Shown piece after piece: positions 45,001 to 60,000 of a stretch of 64,000 nt of DNA; position 1 is the stretch's first letter; each line of letters starts with the position of its first letter. The translations under genes were made by a program, and so were the position numbers. This DNA comes from Scomber scombrus (lineage: Eukaryota > Chordata > Actinopteri > Scombriformes > Scombridae): the NCBI RefSeq assembly GCF_963691925.1, contig NC_084975.1, positions 5,365,015 to 5,429,014 on the forward strand, read 5' to 3'. The notes under the pieces were generated by a model. That model was not told the origin of the DNA and did no database searches. It worked only from the letters and a program-made list of their open reading frames with translations.

Positions 45001-48000
45001 GTGTGCTGAAATCAAATATCTGTTATATATAGGATATGAGGATGTTAATGGATTTAAATAGTTTCTTGTTAAAGCAGTATCACATGTGCACATACGTCAA
45101 TAGAGCAGTAACTATAACTATAACATTCATTCACACTCTGCATACTGTATATTATCCCAGTTGCAGTATTTAAAGGTAGTAAACGTGTAAGTCGTGAATC
45201 TTGAATCTGAGGCGTCTGTCGTTTCATGCTTTCCATCCATCTGTCTTTTTTTTTCCTACCGTCTTCTTTTTCTTCACCTTGTCATGTTTTATCAACTTGT
45301 CCTCCCTACTATCTCCATCGCTGTCCCGGGCCAGGTCATATATGAGCTATGCGGTGTAAGTGTCTCTGCTCTTCATGCATCCGTCATGTGCCTCTTACCC
45401 TCAGGCTTACCCCTTATTTTCATTTCATAAATTTCCTTTTATGATGCAAGTGCACTTGTGTCAATGCTACAGGTACAGCTGAGCTCAGTCTAACACATAA
45501 ATTCTCATTATTTTTGAATTGCTGGTGAATGCCCGAAAGGCCGTGCAAGAGAGAGATAATCAAATCAAGATGCTGAGTGAACAGGTGGAGCAGTATACAG
45601 GGGAAATGGAGAAGCACACTCGGCTAATTGAGGAGCTAAAGACGTCCACGAAGAAAGACAGAGGTGAGTGGATCACCTACATAAAGATACATATGATGAA
45701 GGTTGTTAAAAAGGATCTTAATACTTATCATTTGAATTTTGACTCACCCGATGACACACCCACATGGTGGGCTTCAGGCTTTTGCAGTAATAATGGTTGT
45801 CGTGGCTATGGCCCTAATGAGGGAGAGAGGTACAGTAAAAGTTAAGTCCTTCAATGTGTGATGAAAATCTTTTCTGCTTCTCACGCCTTAAAGAGGGAAT
45901 TTAATGGTTAGAGTTGAGGTTTTAGTACAAGTTTAGCATTAAAAGTTTCACTTTAAATGTATTTGATTTCAGTATAAGTTTAATTTCACTCCACACATCT
46001 GTGACATACCTGTAAAATCTATAGGACTAACACAGGTGAAGTGGAGTTAAAAATGTCTAGTTTACATATGCTTTTTTTTATTAGATGAACACCTGTGTTA
46101 TTAGATAACAAAGGTGAAGTGGAGTTAAAAATGTCTAGTTTACATATGCTTTTTTTTATTAGATGAACACCTGTGTTATTAGATAACAAAGGTGAAGTGG
46201 AGTTAAAAATGTCTAGTTTACATATGCTTTTTTTATTAGATGAACTACTAGAACGGCCAAGTACCTCCAACATTCATGAAATACTTTCCTTTTCTTGTGT
46301 AAGGCCCGGCATCAACCATGCAGCAGCGAAGGATGGAGGAGCTGAAGTCCAAGTTGGAAGTTGCAGAGACCAGAGCGATGGAAGCAGAACAGGTGTTAAA
46401 ACAAGCGGAAGCTCATGCTGAGGAAAAAGACAAAGCTCTCATTGATGCTTCAAACCGCTTGAGCCAGTATGAGTCTGTAAGTCTACAAAGACAGTCTCTT
46501 TCCCCCTTTGTTCTTTTGTTGTTGTTTTTTTTACTTTTGGCTTCGATCAAAGTTTTTTTCCAATCCAAATCAAATTAATTCATCTTAATTTCCCAGAAGC
46601 GATGCCTATGTTTTTTTTCTGTCCATCCTCACTTTTAATAGAGACATTGAAATGACTGTGTGACTGTGGTGTGATCAACATGCTTTTTGGGTCCACAAAC
46701 TAAGTGTTTGTCCTCCACCATGTCTAATCACATCCTAATTTCCCCCAAAAAGCATATGAGTTGAAAAACAAGGAAATAAAAGACAGTGAGACAAGACATG
46801 CTTTTTGACGGACAAGTAACCGCAGCTCTGTTTCTGTATTGCAGGGCATTTATGGCCTGGAAGCAGCCATTGCGGAGATCAAAGAGTGTAACAATCAAAT
46901 TAGGGTGAGAGATTGTGAAGCAGAGGCCATGACCAAAGAGATCAACCAGCTTGAGATGAGAATCAGTGACCTCATGGATGAAAACGAGGATTTCCGAGAA
47001 AAACTAGGTCAGATTAAAAAAAAAAAAAAATTTAAAAAATGTACAGTTCACATCTGTAAGCCTGTTTAGACGACACTGATCTGGATTAGCATAATCAATC
47101 TTCTGCTTGTTTATTTCTGTCTTGACTACAAAGGCCTGGAACCAAAGGAGGAAGTGGATATGACAGAGTTCAAGCGAGCCAAAGATCTCAAGCAACGCCA
47201 GTACAAAGCAGAAAACCAAGTCCTCACCAAAGAGGTAAAGTGGGATTACAAAGATTATAATCATTGCATTTATAACCACTATGCTTTATAAGCACTTTTC
47301 ACCTCACTGCTTGGCCTCCTCCCTAGATTGAACGGCTTGAAGAGGAAAGACTGGAGCTAAAGAAACAAATCAGACGCATAGTGAAAGAGAGAGGTGACCC
47401 CAAAAAACAAACTAACATACAATTACACAACACCAATGATTGTATTGAGAGATTTTTGCCAAAGATGAAATCAAAGCAGAGAGGTTTCTTCTGGGTGTTT
47501 CCATCTGTCTGTCTGTATGTATCTCCGGTGACACATCACACACCACCCATCTGTGTTGTGAAAAATTTGGACTTCCTGTCATTTTCAAGCATGTAAATAA
47601 TTGCCTTGATTGGACAGATGAAGCAGCATTAACTGTGTCTTTCCAGAAAAAATATTCCTGGAAATCAGACAATGTGTTCATTGTATCAGTATTTAGGACA
47701 CCCTCTCTAGGAACAAATGAACAGTTTTTAAATGTCATTTTTGTTTGCGTTGCCCCACAAACTAAAAATTCCTTTCATCTCCATTATATTTTTGTGGGAT
47801 TGGAAATTTCAAATACGTATATCTCAAAACTTCTGTAGGTAAAATCATTATATATTGATATTTTATCTCAAATGAACCAAGTGTTTCCTATCAGACATTA
47901 TTACTGACTTACAGTCTTTTTGTGTTGTTTCTCTTTTAAAATGCCAAACATACAGAATATTTTAATGCATTTATTTCATTGACATATTGAAGTCTTAGTA

Positions 48001-51000
48001 ACAATCAGCTGTGCCTTCAGGGATCCCACAGTCGAGCTTCCTCGAGGATGACGACAGGCCCAGCAGAACAGTGCAGCTTTCTCTTCAACAGAGCAGCATT
48101 TACACAGATGAAGAAATCAGGCGAAAGGTAAGCTCCTGATCTCACCCGCATTTCAACAAAAAGAGAAAATCTGATAAAGCCACAGATTTAAATTATCCCA
48201 TATCAAAGCTTACTGATGTTACTGTACACAACACAGTTGCTTGGTCTATGTCCTTCACTGCAGAGACTTGGTACACACAAAAAACTGAGCCAGCAAATAA
48301 AATAAACACGCAGAATAATTTATGAATGAAGTGGGAAAAAATAATGATAATAAGAAGGATAATAAAAAAGAAAAAAACGCAGTGGGGGAGGAATAAATGA
48401 CTAATTTATGAATTAATCACCTTTTAATCCACCTGTAAACAAGTACAGATGCATGATAAAAAGTGAATGAGCTGATGTCATGTATCCAATTACTTAATGA
48501 AATTAGTAATTTGTGCCAATATCTGTAGGATGCCATTACATAAAACAGTAACACGGACATCTGCCACACTAAACCCATTAAATTGTACACATCATAGTGG
48601 CTCAGATTCAACAAAAGGAAATAATTAGATCTCAAAGAAAGCAGTAAAGTACCCTGTTGGGTACAGTTGAGGTTTAAGTAAAAAAAGAGGCAGGTGGAAC
48701 AGGTGGGACAAAACTTGCAGACTATTTTTGCTTTTAAACAACAACAACAAGAAAATGCAACAAAAAAAAATGAGTCAATGATTTGTGATTAAGCTCTATA
48801 TCCGGGTTGCTGTTCCTCCTGAACTCCTCCAATCCACATGTTGAAGTGTCTTTGGGCAAGATGCTGAACAACCAAATTGCTCTTGGCGTCTCCTGTGTTG
48901 TCAGTGTGTGGATGGCATGCAGTGTAAAGCTCTTTGAGTTGTTGGAAGACTAGAAAGGCGGGCATTCATCATTTCGGACCATTAACCATTAACCTGACAC
49001 ACTGTTTCAGGTGTAATATGTGTGTTTTGATTGTGTTTCAAATAAAAGTAAATTGAGAAGGTTTTAGAGTTATATACGGATGTGTTCATAAATGAATAGC
49101 TACTGGTACTTTCAAATAAACCAGTCTTTCCCAACATGACACCCCCCAAAGTAGACTGCGTCTTATACACCGGTGCAACTTATACACCGGTCTTTACAGT
49201 AAGTATAGTCCATCTATATCAGACCATGAAATGTGCTGATTTTTACCCCAAACTACATGTCACTAGGAATATTTGTGGGAACTGAAGAGATATTTCTGTT
49301 TTGGTGCCAATATGTGTTGCATCTGTAGTTGAAATGTTTTACCTTTTTTAATTGTAACCTTTTCAATTATGTTAACTTTTTTTTTTTTTTCACAGAATGA
49401 AAAACTAGAAAAAGCACTTAACAATAAGGAAAGAGAGCTTGAACTTCACAAGACCCAGTTTCAGGTCAAATGTAAGTATAGCCAAGCTTTTACCCCAAGT
49501 CTCTCCTGGACGTGTACGTGTTGCATCAGTCCCATGAGTCTAATAGCAGAATATTTACCTACGGGTCATATATTAACATTAGCTTTCAACAGAATGTAAT
49601 GCTTCAGAGTCCGCAGCTTCACTGATACTGTTCCCTCCTGTGTGTATATTATTTCCAAGTGGATGAGCTGTCAAAAGTGAAAAGAGATCTGGAGGCTGCG
49701 CTGAAAGAAGTCCTACAAGCTATGAGGATTCATCAGGGGACTACTCCATTTGGTGCTGCCATCGATATTCCCAGTCTGGAAAGGTTGGCTAATGTAAGTA
49801 TTGCCCAGGTACCAAATCTGATGTTTCATTTAAGATTATTTAGACAGTGCTCAGTCAGGATATTGTTTCTGTAAATGTTTAAAGTTGGGATTTTTTACAT
49901 CAATCAATCAATCAATCTGTATTTATATAGTGCCAAATCACAACAAAAGTCATCTCAAGTCACTTTACACATAAAGCATACTCACCATGCCCACATGAGC
50001 AAACACACAAAGAGGAGTGAGAAAAAAGGAGAAGAGAAAGAAGCACATACATCAGCATACAGTGCATGTCACGGCTTCATACATCTCTCAATACAACAAT
50101 CACTGTAATGTTTCAACACGGCATTTCGATTCGGCTGAGTACCATTTATAAGAGTGTGTACTTGTGCACCATCTTTCTAAGTTTGGCGTTGCATTCAGGC
50201 CAAAGTCAGCATCCCACACCAAGATGTCTAGACAAACTGTAGTTACTTTGTTGGTGTTTCAAGAACGTTTTGGGGTTTTGGCAGGTTAGATATGGAATGT
50301 ATCAAGAGAGTCTCTCACAAGCAGATCTTGGCACTTTACCTGGGTCAGATGTGTCAGATTTTTCGGTTGTCTCATCTGTTTTCTCTTCTCTCTCTGGGCA
50401 CTGATCAAATTAGCAATTTGTTGTTATATTTCCTTGGCTACACTGGACACTAAATCCCGTTTTGTCCTCTAGTAACTTTTAAGTAATATCATAAAATGCC
50501 ACTTGGCTGATTTAATGTGTTTAACTTAACCGCAGTTTGATACGATTTAAAAGGAAAAGGAGATGACTGCAGTGAGCACTAGTAATATAAGTAGTACATA
50601 CAGCAGTAGCAGTGTTGGATATTAGCATTAATGAGTACTTGGAAGATTGCTTAGATCATATTTTTGTTATATTTATTAACTTATATTTTACAGATGCAGT
50701 CAAGATGCTTTTAGAGATGCACACTTTACTCTTCAAAAATAATTTTAACATAAAAATTCACTCACACTAAGGCATACTGAGCCCGATACAGACACGAATA
50801 AACGCTGAGCTCTCCTCCATTACTGATTTAGAAATATGCCGTGCTTCTACAATCTCAATGTGAGCCTTTTTAGCCTCTGAAAACAATGGCACAATGGTTT
50901 TTCTCCCCTCCCAGGTGTTTCAATAGTTTCTGTCCGTTAATGAATCAGAGGTCTTGTCACATAGCAACTTAATAAACAACAAACTCACTGAACTAGAGAA

Positions 51001-54000
51001 TAATGAGAGTAGTTAAACTTTTGGAGGATCCTGCCATGCTGTTTTTACACCCATAAGAAAATCATATAGTATCTCAAATGTAAAACAGCTGGTGAAGACG
51101 ATTGTTTAATTTTGACTTCACACGATTTGGATTCAGAATCAGACATGTCCCACACGAGAGGAAGTAGCAGGAAGTATCAGGTGCAAGCCAGACGCAAACT
51201 GAGAAGCAGTCATATGTCACAATATTTATGTGGTTTGTTTTAATTTATGTGAGTACAATTATTTTTATGTGCAACAGGTGCACATAAGTTCATACTCAAG
51301 GCATTTCAAAACTCTGCTCCTCCCTCCTATCGCTACAGGTTACAGATGTCTACAATGTGAGCGGGCTGTCATCTGATTCTGCCTCCCACCTCAAATCTCA
51401 AATCCACCAGCTCGTGGGGAGAAATGAGGAGTTGAGGCAGGAGCTGAAATTGGCCCGGGAAGAAGCAACCCACCGCTTCAGTCAGCTCGCCAAAGCAAAA
51501 GAAAAGGTACATTCCGATATGTCAAGATAAATATATGATGGTGTTGAGTGAAACTGACAAATATAATGATGCATATAAACTCCAGCTTAATCCTTTTTGG
51601 GATTTATTCCCCTCCTTTGGCAAGAAAACAAAGCGGTGTTATTCATCGTGTCAGCTTTTTTTCTGTGTACACATTTAAATTCGATTTGTCAAAAGTTGTT
51701 CAAAGTCAAGCAGTTGTTCGAGGCCAACAACAAATGCTTTCAGCTGTGTGTTGCAACTCAGAAGATCTTTTTCTAACACGAATGTAGTTACCAAGAAGTA
51801 AATCATAATTTAACATTATGAAGATTTATAGAGACAGCGGCACCGCCTGACTTCTCTGAGAGTAATGAGCACGACTGGCAAATTTCTTTGACCGATTAGT
51901 CTCCTGTGCTTTTGACAAATGTTGATCCTCTTTTATATGATAAGAGAAAGGAGGTTAACAAACTTCTGTGTCAACTTTTCAGCTCACATTCAGTTTCAAT
52001 ATTGAAACTACCGCAAAATCTCTGGCAAATGTTTAATAGAAGCCATGTTTGTCAGAGAACAGCCAATTATATTTGTTGAATCCTTGTCCAGGCTTCTTAA
52101 AAAGAGGAAAGCCTTGTTATACATAAAAGCTTTTGCCTAAGGCAGCTGTCAAAACTCAAGTTCTCCAGTTCTCCAGTTGTAGTCTGTCACATCACTTGGT
52201 CTCTTTTATGCTTTATTGTGCTCTTGTGTAGTTTTATGCATTTTATTTTCATTTCTCTGTTTATTAAAAAGTCATAGACATATTCTTTGGTGTTTCACAT
52301 TATATTATTTTGCGTTATCATGGCAATCACCCGATCATAATCACCCCACAGTTCCTTGTGTGAAGGATAGAATCGTGCTCAGCTATTTAGAGCAATGCTG
52401 TCCCATCATAAAAAAAAACATTATGAATGAATATTTGATCACAGAAGCAACCTTAATAATAAATAATAAAAGTCAGAGGAAAATAGTGAAACAGCAAAGA
52501 ATTATAAACAAAGATTAAAAAAAATAAATTAACAAAACATTACAAAATCCAGATTATGTACTAGAATATTTTTTATCACAGCATTTTTGAGTTAAATTTT
52601 GTATCTGGGCAAAGACAGAATCACTTAATCACTAAGTATATGAAAAATGTCTGTTCCATGATTGGGCTCCACGGTATCTTATCACATTTTTAAAAAAGGT
52701 CTGACTGCCAAGCACTGCCTGCTTGTGATTCTCCTCATATGTGCTTGTCAGGTCAGCCAACTGGAAGGTGAACTGGAGCTGCTGCAGAAGTCAGTCAGCA
52801 GTGGAGCCGTCTTCCAACCTCTGACCCTCCCCGAAGGCCTGGGTCACAGCAGCACAGAGGTCATCAGTTCCCTTAATGAGTATGCTGTCCGGCTGCTTCA
52901 GGTCAGTGTGACCGTCTAGGAGATAAACAACCACAAATCAACTAAATGTCTCAGCTGTAAATTAAAAATGTATAACACCTTTGTTAATTAGGAGCTCAAA
53001 AACAAGGATGAAGCAAACAAGAAGCTCACAGGAACACTGGAGGAATACAAAGAGAAGTTTGCTGTTATTAGCCACCAACAGGGACTTCTCTATAAAGAAT
53101 ACCTAAGGTGGGTTAAGAAAGTTCCTTTCAGGATATTGCTGCTTTATGACCTTTTAGTGCAAAAGCTGAAACACATTTTCTTTTTCTTTTTTTCTTAGTG
53201 AGAAGGCGGAGTGGCAGAAGGAGAAAGAGACATTCACAGAGATTAAGAACAAATTGGAGGAGCAAAAGCAGGGGGATGCTGTTAAAATCCAAGAGTTCAA
53301 TGTAAGTCAGGCTTTTACCCAAATGCTTTCCATTGTGCCTCTCATTCATCCACATACACACATATGGTTTAATGTTCAGAACCTACCATGTATCCAAATA
53401 AACCACTGATAAATCTTACCAAAACTCTTCTATGTCCCTCTTGCTGCGTGTCTTCTTTTAACTCTGACAGACCACTCTGTCTTGATGTTTAAAGAATGAG
53501 TTACACCCTTGAGGGTTGTAGATGGTACAGATTGCCTCACAGCAGGAGGGACCTGGGTCTTAACCTTTGTTGCTTGCACATGTTGGGGATAAGATTGAAC
53601 ATATGCAAACCCTTCCACACTCAGTGCCTGTGAAAATGAAAAAAAAAAACAAAGAACAGAACAGAAATAAAAAATGGGTGAATCCAAGAATATGAGATGC
53701 ATAATGGGGAAGATTATAATGAATTAAGTAACTGCTCTACTGGTAAAATGGTAAAAAAAAAAAATTATTATAATGGATATATATTTGCATTCCTAAAATA
53801 TCCCGAAAGATCAAACCTTTTCATTTCACCCATCAGGAGCTGCTGGACACCCTTCAGAAGGACCCAGAAGAAAACAGGAGACACTTGAGCGAAGCATTGC
53901 GCAAGCTGACGGTGTTAAAGGTCAATGAGAAAAAATTGACGCGGCGCTACACCACCCTGCTGGAGCAAGAACAGCACCTCCGCAAGGAGAACAGCAAGCT

Positions 54001-57000
54001 GAGGGACGACAGCGGCCAAATGCAGGCCTCTGTCACCCAGAGGATAGGCTACCTACAGAGATACAAGGTAGAGAAACAAAAAGTTCAATTCCACCCACAA
54101 ACCTAGCCAATCCTAATATCTGAGTAAATCAGTCTGTCCAAACCTCTCACATACAATGAAAGCTTGTGCTGTTTTTTTCAAAACAGTTTGAGTGAGAAAA
54201 CTCCAGATATCTCACTATCAGTTGCAGTTTTTCTATTTTACACTTAAACAACTCAACTCAACTCAACTTTATTTATATAGCACTTTAAAACAACATAGAT
54301 AAAACAACACAGGAAATAAATAGTAACATAATTGTTTATTGTTTAATTAAAAACAATAACTAAAAACAAACCATAAAGCACTAAAACAGGAGCAGAGTCT
54401 CATGCACGGTTGAAAGTCAAGGAATAAAAATGGGTTTTAAGACTAGTTTTAAAAATGGACAGTGAGGAGGCTTGTCTAATATTTAAAGGAAGCGTGTTCC
54501 ATAATTTAGGAGCAGCAACAGAAAATGCTCTAACCCTTCTGAGCTTCCGTTTTGACCCTGGTACCTCCAGGAGCAGCAAATCAGCTGACCGAGCAGGAGC
54601 GTGGGGGTGAAGGAGCTCAGAGAGGTTTAAACAAACACATAGTGAAAGAAGCTGACAGTCTTTTCATGGGTAGTAAAGATGTACCAGTGTCACAAATACA
54701 AAGTAGCAGCACAGAGAAACAAGAAAAATATGTGCAAAGGCAATAGATACGTAAAGAAAGCCAGATGAAGAAATCTGGACATGTTTTTTTTAGCAATATC
54801 ATGACTATTATATCTATTATTGGTCATAATAGCATTTTAGTGACCACATTACTTCTAAAGATATAAGAAATGAAGACTTTAGCAAGAATATAGCATCAAC
54901 TGTGGCAAGGAGTGCAGCTTTCCAGAAAGACGGAGTTCAGCAGGAATCATCTCAGTCCACTTTGAGTCTGATTTTAAAGTGAACAATCACTGTAGCTGTT
55001 GTAGCAAGCATGGACTGAAATGTAAGTATATTTACAGGTTGACATATGTGAGAATCTCCCCTTTAAAAAGCATCCTTTTAAGTCACATTTACAGCTTACC
55101 ACTACTCTTCTACAGCAGCCTTTAACTACACTGTTGTCTCTTGTTCTCTTTTTTAGGAAATGGCCTCTTATAAGGTAGCAGCTCTGCAGAAGGCCTTGGA
55201 CGATAGTGTGCCCTCATCAGACCTGGAGAGGGCTAACAAACAGTACACAGAACTAACAGTTAAATACAGAGACATGCTGCAAAGGGACAGCCGCCTCATA
55301 AAGAGAACCACTAACCTTGAACATTTGGAGGTACTGACACACATCTACTAGTACTAGAGTATTTTGAGTACATCTCTTAATACACACACCTTTTTACTGA
55401 GTCTACTCTTGGTCTTTTTTATTTTTTTTATTGTTCATAATCATGTTTTTTTGTCCAATCTCCCAGAATGAGAATGAGTCTCTCCGAGGGCAAATCTCTG
55501 CCATTAATAAAGAACTAGAGATCACAAAGGAGAAACTGAATACATTAGAGCAAGCATGGGAGAACGTCAACACAACTGGTAAGCTATAAAGTGAATAGGT
55601 CTTACTAATACAAGCTTTTGTGTCCTAAATTTCAACCAAAATGCATTGCGTGTATCCTTGAGGTCTGATAAACATGTTGAATGCATTAACTACCTCCCGC
55701 TTTGTTTACATCCATGTTTACTGGCTTGCGGTATTTTTCATTGCCTATGCTAGCACACCATTTACCACATCTCACATTTCTTAGGGCATGACAACCACCT
55801 GTATATGATTAGCATAGTGTCAAACCATTGGCAAAACTGTATCATGTTACCCCGCCTGAGGATGCAAGAGACAAACAACATAAAAACTCATAAAAAACTG
55901 CTCCATGGTGCTACTAAAGGTCAGAAACTCTGAAGAGTGTCATTAAAATTTAGTGTTGAGAACACTATACCCCAATGAAATTCACCACTAACCACAAACA
56001 CTTCAAACTGTGACAGACAGTAGTCTCTGTAAGGAAATATGCAATCATTTTTTACTCAGATACTGATCCTTGTTTCTTGTTCTGGCATGGCGGCAATACA
56101 CCTCTGTATATTCCCACATATATATCATTAAAAACAAATATACAATTGATTACTATAAAAGACTATCAAGAAAATCAATAAATAAAGATTATACGGTTTT
56201 AAATGTAATAAGTAGGATCTTAAAATCGATTCTATAACTAACCAAAAAACAGGTCATTGTAAGGACTTCAAACAGGAGTGATATGGTCTCTCTTCTTGGT
56301 TTGTCTTAAAAGTATGACTCTTAAGACAAACCAAATACAAAGAAACAGGAATTTGGCTATACTATAAATCCATGAATGCAATGCCATTATCAGATAAGTG
56401 TGCATACCATCCTTGAAGTAACTCTCTTTTACTAAATTGTGTTATTTCAGGAGGTGAGAGCAGCATGGAAAAGGCAGGCAAGGCGTTGGCCAACAATGAG
56501 ATGGTAACTACGGCCAGACGTATCACCAATCTAGAGATGAAGGAGCTCAACGAGAGGCAGAGAGCGGAGCACGCACACACAATGTATGAACACATGAGGA
56601 ACTCTCTGAAGCAGGTGGAAGAACGCAACTTAGAGCTGGAGTCAAAGTTTGCAGAGGTAAGCAGTCAGGAAAGATGAAGATTTGTATCATTCACCACCTC
56701 AACATCTTTTGGTTCGTGATCCAAAACAGCACATAACTCAGAGCTATGTAACTGTTTTTACAATTGTCGGTCTGTGCCAGATTCTCACCAGTTAAGGCCA
56801 TTTTTCCCTAAAGGTCTTTAATCAAGCAGCGCCTCCTCTGTTTTTCCTCAGTTGACTAAAATGAATGTGGAGGCCCAGAGGGTGGAGCGGGAGCTGAGAG
56901 ATGAGTTGGCTGATGGCGTCAGCAAAGCTGTCAGCAACGCTGACCGAGCCAGGATTGCAGAGTTGGAGAAGGCTGAGGCTGAGCTGCGCATCGAGGTTTC

Positions 57001-60000
57001 TAAGTATGTTTGACAATGTACTGGCCAAAGATTAATCACTTAGGTTTAATCTTAGAGGTTGCAAATTTGCAATCTTGTAATCATTTTGTGAAATAATAGT
57101 ATAAACATAAAAAGGGCTTTTAAGGTCACTGCAGTGTAATCAAGAATGAATCTCTTAATATAAAACTCTCCTTGCCCTGCTTATAGTAAGAGAAACTGGA
57201 GAACTCTGAATTTTGGCCAAACTATTTGGCTTATCACTGCTAACAGTAAAAACACTAATGTATTTTTAGAAGAGGATTTATTATCTCTGGTTTCGTCTCT
57301 GTGGGTTCTAATTTAATTGTAGTACAAATTTAAATACAATTTTCAATATAGCCACAAGCAGCAATGAGTTGGGTTCAAACACAAAAGGCAATCTTCCACT
57401 TAATGTGACCTTCAGAGGAATTTGAGAACATGCCACATGCAGGGCTCCAGACTAACTTTTTTTCGACACCATCCTGGAACCGTCAAGAAAAGCAATTTAA
57501 ACCATCCCAAAGTGAATATAAACTGTCCCAAAATCAACAAGACATTGTAAACCAAGACAGATTTTGCCTGGAGCATACAAAGCACTAAGGGATTATTATG
57601 TAAACTCCTAATTACAGTTACAAATATTACTGTTTCCAGTAGTTATTCAGCTGTCAAGCATGAGCATTCCTATGTTTTTATTTTCTATACAAGTAGAACT
57701 ATGACTATGACACTTCTCCTTGGTTAATTGCTTTTTATCTTAGTATTCAGGCTTATTCTACTGTTTCTATTCTACTTAAGTCAACATGTGGTTTATCTTA
57801 CAGGCTCCAAGAGGTGTCTGATGTAGCCATGATGCAGGCGTCTGCTCTGCAGGCCAGACAGCAGTCCAAGGAAAAGGAATTAGAAACTTTGAGGAGACAA
57901 ATCCTGGACTACCAGGTAACCTTTGTGTTGTGTTGTTTTAAATATTCTTCTATCTACGGTTTTTTTGGCATTCATGCTAGTTTTCACACATTCAAACACA
58001 TTGAAAATAGGCACTGCTAGACATAGTGGCTCCACTGGCTCACTGTATTTTTGAGGAATTGATTTATCTTCAGTGAACTGAAATATTTAAACTGGAAAGT
58101 CTAGGCATGGGCAAGGCAGCTTCTATCTATAATCTATAATGCAGACTGTCTGATATAAACAACTGATATCCAATTTGGAGGAGTAAATGGGATTTCACAC
58201 TGAAAATATATCATAATCTGTCCACAGAACATTTTTCCAATCAACTTCTGGCTTATCCACAAGGTCTTGAGCAAACTCGAGCAGGAATGTTCTTTTTGGA
58301 AAGGACCCTGATTCACCCTTCTAATGAACTGAGAATCCTAGAGGTTCACATACTTTTGCCACTCACAAATTTGTATTTGTTAGATTCCCAGTGAACTTCA
58401 CTGTTTCAGTGCACTGATGTCATTTTATACAATAAAAGTTTATTGTTAAACTGTAAATTATCACACACAAGTGTTTGATAACCACATTACCAAAAATATG
58501 TGTTTATGTAGGCCTTTATCTGTATGAGATTATATTCCGTTAATCAGGAAATAGCAAAAAGTGTCCATCACAGTTTCACAGAGTCCAAAGTGACTCGTCC
58601 ACTATTCAACCAATCATCCAAAACCTGAAAATGTGCAGTTTATAATTCTATAAAATACAGACAAGCAGGAAATGTCTCATATTTGAGAAACTGGAACCAC
58701 AATGATCAGAACCGTTACAGATCTCTAGTTGTGTCAAAGTGGTTTTAAAATATTTACAAATGACCTGTAGATAAAATTGAAAGTAAACTCATGAACAAGT
58801 ATTAATCACCCTCTCAGTATTAACAAACACATGAAAACACAAACTAACCTAATAATGTAGCAGTTTGTTACATCACTCAAGGAGTCATGTGAAAATGTTT
58901 CAACATCAGTGTCATCTCTTTTCCTCAGTCACAGTCAGATGAGAAGGCCCTCATCGCAAAGCTCCACCAGCACATTGTGGCTCTGCAGTTCAGTGAGTCA
59001 GCTGCTCTGCGTAAGCTGGAGGCTACCAGCTCTCACATCCAACAGCTGGAGACCCACAAGCTGCGCGCTGAACAACGGCTGGACGCCAGCGAACGTGCTC
59101 TGTTCCTCGCCCATCAGGAGGGAAGAAATCGCGCCAAGCACCTACGGCAGACCGTCCAGTCGCTACGTAGGCAGTTTGCCGGAGCGCTGCCACTCCCACA
59201 GCAGGAAAAATTCTCTGCGACCATGATGAGCCTCCAGGAAGACAGAGTCAAATCTCAGGAGGAGAAGAGAAAGGCGGAGGAGGAGAGAAGGAGGGCAGAG
59301 GGAAGGGCAGAAGAACTGGAACTGAGGCTTCGAGGACTGGAGGAGCTCATCTCAACACTGAAGGATGTGAAAGGAGCCCAAAAGGTCAGTGGGACAAGTT
59401 TTGGAGCTGTTGGCACAATTAATCGTCCAGTTCAGATATATCTTGATTAGATTATTTAAATTGGTTGCCTTATTTTTAAAAAAATATTTGCAACAGCCAC
59501 AGTTGTGATAGAATAATATTGTTGGTCTTGTGATCTCACTGGTTTGAGGGACATTTTATGATTTCAAACAGGTCACTGAGTGGCACAAGAAAATGGAAGA
59601 AGCTCGCCTGCAGGAGCTGAGGAAAGGCAGGGAGCTGGTGGTCCAGAAGGAGGAGATCAGGTACCTGAAGAACCTGGTGGCAGAGCAGGAGCGAACCATT
59701 CAATCACTCGAAGAGGATATCGTGCAGCAAAACACGGTAAGACAAAAACACCTTTTTATAAATGTTCACAACAGGGCAAAAACGGTCTGTTCCTCATTGT
59801 GACAAACACTTATCAACCTTAAACATTGATTAATTCATGGATTATGAAACTATGACTTGGTTATATGTGTTGTATCATAGAACTTAAAGGGAGGAAACAA
59901 AGTGTAGTTATCAAATTTACTAAACCACTTGTTTTAGGAGCTTTTATGTACAGAGGTATGTCGTGATTATACAGAAACCTCTTTGTCTTTGTCTTGTCAA

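Noticed and set aside
46019..46273. Minus-strand frame with three 26-residue repeats
   Set aside because: Produced by the 78-bp tandem repeat, whose length is a multiple of three; no start context or homologue.
58130..58380. Possible named DNA transposon remnant in CEP290 intron 29
   Set aside because: It resembles dispersed repeat text from memory but I could find no termini or coding motif, so no family is assigned.
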